Shown one piece after another: positions 62,118 through 64,000 of a DNA stretch of 64,000 nucleotides. Below the pieces are notes generated by a model. It made no database searches. It was not told the DNA's origin and saw only the letters and a list, made by a program, of their open reading frames with translations. Within the stretch, counting starts at the first letter, position 1. Each line of letters begins with the position of its first letter. The position numbers and the translations under genes are program-made. Source of the DNA: Kuafuiihalomonas sp050331295 (GTDB lineage Bacteria; Myxococcota; Kuafuiibacteriia; Kuafuiibacteriales; Kuafuiibacteriaceae); contig JBHJGZ010000004.1 in NCBI GenBank assembly GCA_050331295.1, positions 310,001 through 374,000 of the forward strand, in the 5' to 3' direction.

Positions 62118-63727
62118 ACGTTGACCGTCCCCTCGGCCTGGATGGCGGACCTGGCGCGCTCGCGCAAGCAGCTGTTATGAGCGGCCAGGTATGCATGAGC
62201 GCTTGCGCAGATGACGTCCTGGTTGCGTGCGGTACCTCGATACGTCCGGACCCTGGTTTGTTCGCTTTGGGCATCCATCACGAAGTGTCCTGGAGCCCGG
62301 ATCCGAACCGTTGCCTCTCCGAGCGCGTCATTCCCTTCCGTTACGGCTACGAGATGATAGTGAACCAGTTCGGCTTCGTTCTTGAGGATACAGTCAATGG
62401 CTTTGAATGCGGCGTCGACGGGTCCTGAACCGACGGCGGCAAAGGTATGACTGCCTCCGACCGGGTCGCGAAGCGTTACCGTCGCGGTGGCGAGATCTCG
62501 GGTGCTCGAGGTTACGCGCAAATCTTCCAGACTGAACGCTTCCGCGCTCTGGAGGGCCTGCCCGTCGACGAGCTCGACCAGCTCGTCGTCGGTAATGTGC
62601 TTCTTGCGGTCTGCAAGTTCTTTGAACGCGGCGAAGACTCGAGTGATTTGGGCTTCATCCAGCTCGAATCCAAGGTCGAGCAAGCGAGCCTTCAATGCGC
62701 GTCGGCCTGAATGTTTGCCCAGCACGAAGGTCGATTCGGCGACACCAACGGTTTCGGGGGTCATGATCTCGTACGTAGTGCGAGATTTGAGCATGCCATC
62801 CTGGTGTATTCCGGCTTCGTGAGAGAAGGCGTTCTTGCCGACGATGGCTTTGTTTGGCTGAACCACCATCCCGGTGATCCGGCTGATCAGATGACTCATG
62901 GGTGCGAGGCGTGTGGTGTCGATGCCCGTTTCAAAGGCGTAGACATCCCGTCGTGTGCTCAACGCCATCACGAACTCCTCGAGAGCAGCATTCCCCGCGC
63001 GCTCTCCAATTCCGTTGATGGTAACTTCGGCCTGTCGTGCTCCTGCCGCGACTCCGGCAAGCGTGTTTGCAACTGCTAGACCAAGGTCGTTGTGGCAATG
63101 TACGGAGACGACGGCTCGTTCGATTCCAGGAATGTCACGAGTCAAAGAGCGGATCAGCGCTCCGTACTCTTCCGGATGTGCATAGCCGACCGTGTCCGGC
63201 ACATTCAAGTATCGTGCACCGGCGTCGAGCGCGGCCTCGAATACAGCACGTAGAAACTCTGGTTCCGTTCGACTCGCGTCCTCGGCGGAGAATTCGACCT
63301 CGTGACATCGAGCTTTTGCATATGCGACCATTCTCCGAGCGGTCTCGACCACTTCCGACTTTGTCATTCTCAGCTTGAATTCTCGATGTATGGGCGAAGT
63401 TGCCAGAAAGACGTGAATTCGTGAACGAAGAGCCGGTTCTACAGCGATGGCCGCTTGGTCGATGTCTCGTTCCGTCGTTCTTGCAAGGGCACAAATACCT
63501 GGAGGATGCCTCTTGCCGCTCGGTGTCTCTCGGCCGACCTCTTCTGCGACCCGTCGCACGGCAGCAAGGTCGTCCGGAGAAGCGGCTGGAAAGCCCGCTT
63601 CCATCACGTCGACACCAAGTCGAGAGAGTGCGTGAGCGACGTCCACTTTCTCCTGCGAGGTCATCGTGGCTCCCGGTGACTGTTCTCCGTCTCTCAGAGT
63701 CGTATCGAAGATCTCTACGTAGTCCAT
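62114..63727 (-). CDS. leuA: 2-isopropylmalate synthase
   Basis: 537 residues, the long LeuA form. The catalytic TIM barrel begins VEIFDTTLRDGEQSPGATMT, with VSVHCHNDLGLAVANTLAG, INGIGERAGNAALEE and GKNAFSHEAGIHQDGM. The C-terminal leucine-sensing domain (LRVTSSTRDLATATVTLRDP, ending QDVICASAHAYLAAHNSCLR) suggests feedback inhibition. GAGG lies 6 nt before ATG 63727; ATG 63730 and GTG 63733 are alternatives. It starts 8 bp after the ilvC stop. Confidence 0.96.
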   Translation of the reverse strand: MDYVEIFDTTLRDGEQSPGATMTSQEKVDVAHALSRLGVDVMEAGFPAASPDDLAAVRRVAEEVGRETPSGKRHPPGICALARTTERDIDQAAIAVEPALRSRIHVFLATSPIHREFKLRMTKSEVVETARRMVAYAKARCHEVEFSAEDASRTEPEFLRAVFEAALDAGARYLNVPDTVGYAHPEEYGALIRSLTRDIPGIERAVVSVHCHNDLGLAVANTLAGVAAGARQAEVTINGIGERAGNAALEEFVMALSTRRDVYAFETGIDTTRLAPMSHLISRITGMVVQPNKAIVGKNAFSHEAGIHQDGMLKSRTTYEIMTPETVGVAESTFVLGKHSGRRALKARLLDLGFELDEAQITRVFAAFKELADRKKHITDDELVELVDGQALQSAEAFSLEDLRVTSSTRDLATATVTLRDPVGGSHTFAAVGSGPVDAAFKAIDCILKNEAELVHYHLVAVTEGNDALGEATVRIRAPGHFVMDAQSEQTRVRTYRGTARNQDVICASAHAYLAAHNSCLRERARSAIQAEGTVNV

Positions 63728-63735
63728 CATCACCC

Positions 63736-64000
63736 TCAATCACCTGGCTTTACGTCGACCGCCTCGACGAAAGGCATCATGGCTCGGAGTTTCGCCCCGA
63801 CCTGTTCGAGAAGGAGTTCACATTCGCTTCGGCGCATCTGTTCAAAGGAGTCTCGTCCAGTCCTGCTCTCCTCGACCCATTGCGCGGCGAACGAGCCATC
63901 GCAAATTCCGTCTAGGACGACCCGCATGGCCTCCTTGGTTGCGGTCCCAACGACCTTTCGACCCGAAACATAGTCACCGTATTCAGCGGTATCGCTCACC
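63736..64000 (-). CDS. ilvC: ketol-acid reductoisomerase, C-terminal part (gene continues past the window)
   Basis: About 88 residues reaching the window edge without a stop. ISDTAEYGDYVSG-type residues (SDTAEYGDYVSGRKVVG), then DGICDGSFAAQWVEESRTGR, match the C-terminal knotted domain of IlvC, including the conserved Glu-rich end. It reduces acetohydroxy acids in Ile/Val synthesis. It is the most upstream visible gene of the ilvC-leuACDB-ilvE operon, whose promoter must lie outside the window. Confidence 0.93.
   Translation of the reverse strand, partial: VSDTAEYGDYVSGRKVVGTATKEAMRVVLDGICDGSFAAQWVEESRTGRDSFEQMRRSECELLLEQVGAKLRAMMPFVEAVDVKPGD

Overview
The window is about 64 kb of GC-rich (roughly 63-65% by eye), densely packed bacterial chromosome with no insertion sequence, prophage, CRISPR array, rRNA or tRNA that I can recognise. 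Gene content points to a myxobacterial or other deltaproteobacterial lineage (Myxococcota-like). The clues are lipoproteins with Asp/Cys-rich repeats, a CarD/CdnL regulator, a FrzS-type pseudo-receiver with a long coiled coil, a protein kinase with the HRDVSPGN catalytic loop, several receiver proteins with long low-complexity tails, a DUF507 protein, and FHA/GGDEF and PP2C/cNMP fusions. HemF and the nuoABC genes suggest aerobic respiration. The taxon is an inference; no rRNA is present to settle it.

Layout: 1-4.9 kb holds a partial Cys-rich lipoprotein, a cNMP-binding protein, a DsbD-like reductase and a GNAT acetyltransferase. 4.3-9.6 kb (minus strand) is a probable lipid-scavenging operon: a VolA-like lipase lipoprotein, a FadL-type porin, a small lipoprotein and the GNAT gene. 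9.8-13.6 kb carries hemF, a DUF3108 protein, a CPBP protease and a CAP-domain protein. 13.6-18.7 kb has an ECF sigma factor with a membrane anti-sigma-like partner, the FrzS-like protein, a repeat protein and coaX. 18.8-28.5 kb is a long plus-strand run: nuoABC, lepA, lepB, an orphan oxidoreductase gamma subunit, ndk, rlmN, mtnP, PP2C-cNMP and FHA-GGDEF. 28.8-36.2 kb contains carD, pdxH, uvrB, uvrC, a DUF507 gene and gltX.

36.3-45.2 kb carries a stand-alone MshEN (possible c-di-GMP-binding) protein, comEC, an ATP/ADP-translocase-like carrier, a glutamine-amidotransferase-like hydrolase, yraN, rsmI, a single-receiver response regulator and a membrane Ser/Thr kinase. 45.3-51.5 kb has purA, leuS, a MATE exporter and a second, divergent RlmN-like radical-SAM gene. 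51.6-57.7 kb has a receiver/Fis-HTH regulator, a KdnA-like aminotransferase divergent from a glycosyltransferase, a sodium/solute symporter and a CPA1 antiporter. A frame-disrupted relic follows. The window ends in a tightly coupled minus-strand branched-chain amino-acid operon, ilvC-leuA-leuC-leuD-leuB-ilvE.

Most of the window is core genome. The parts most worth a second look are the VolA-FadL lipoprotein operon, the linked c-di-GMP/phosphatase/MshEN signalling genes, the FrzS-like protein whose phospho-acceptor site is Cys, the second RlmN-like enzyme, the nuoABC-lepA linkage with an intercistronic hairpin, and the frameshifted relic upstream of the antiporter. I did not find a convincing wholly new multi-gene system.
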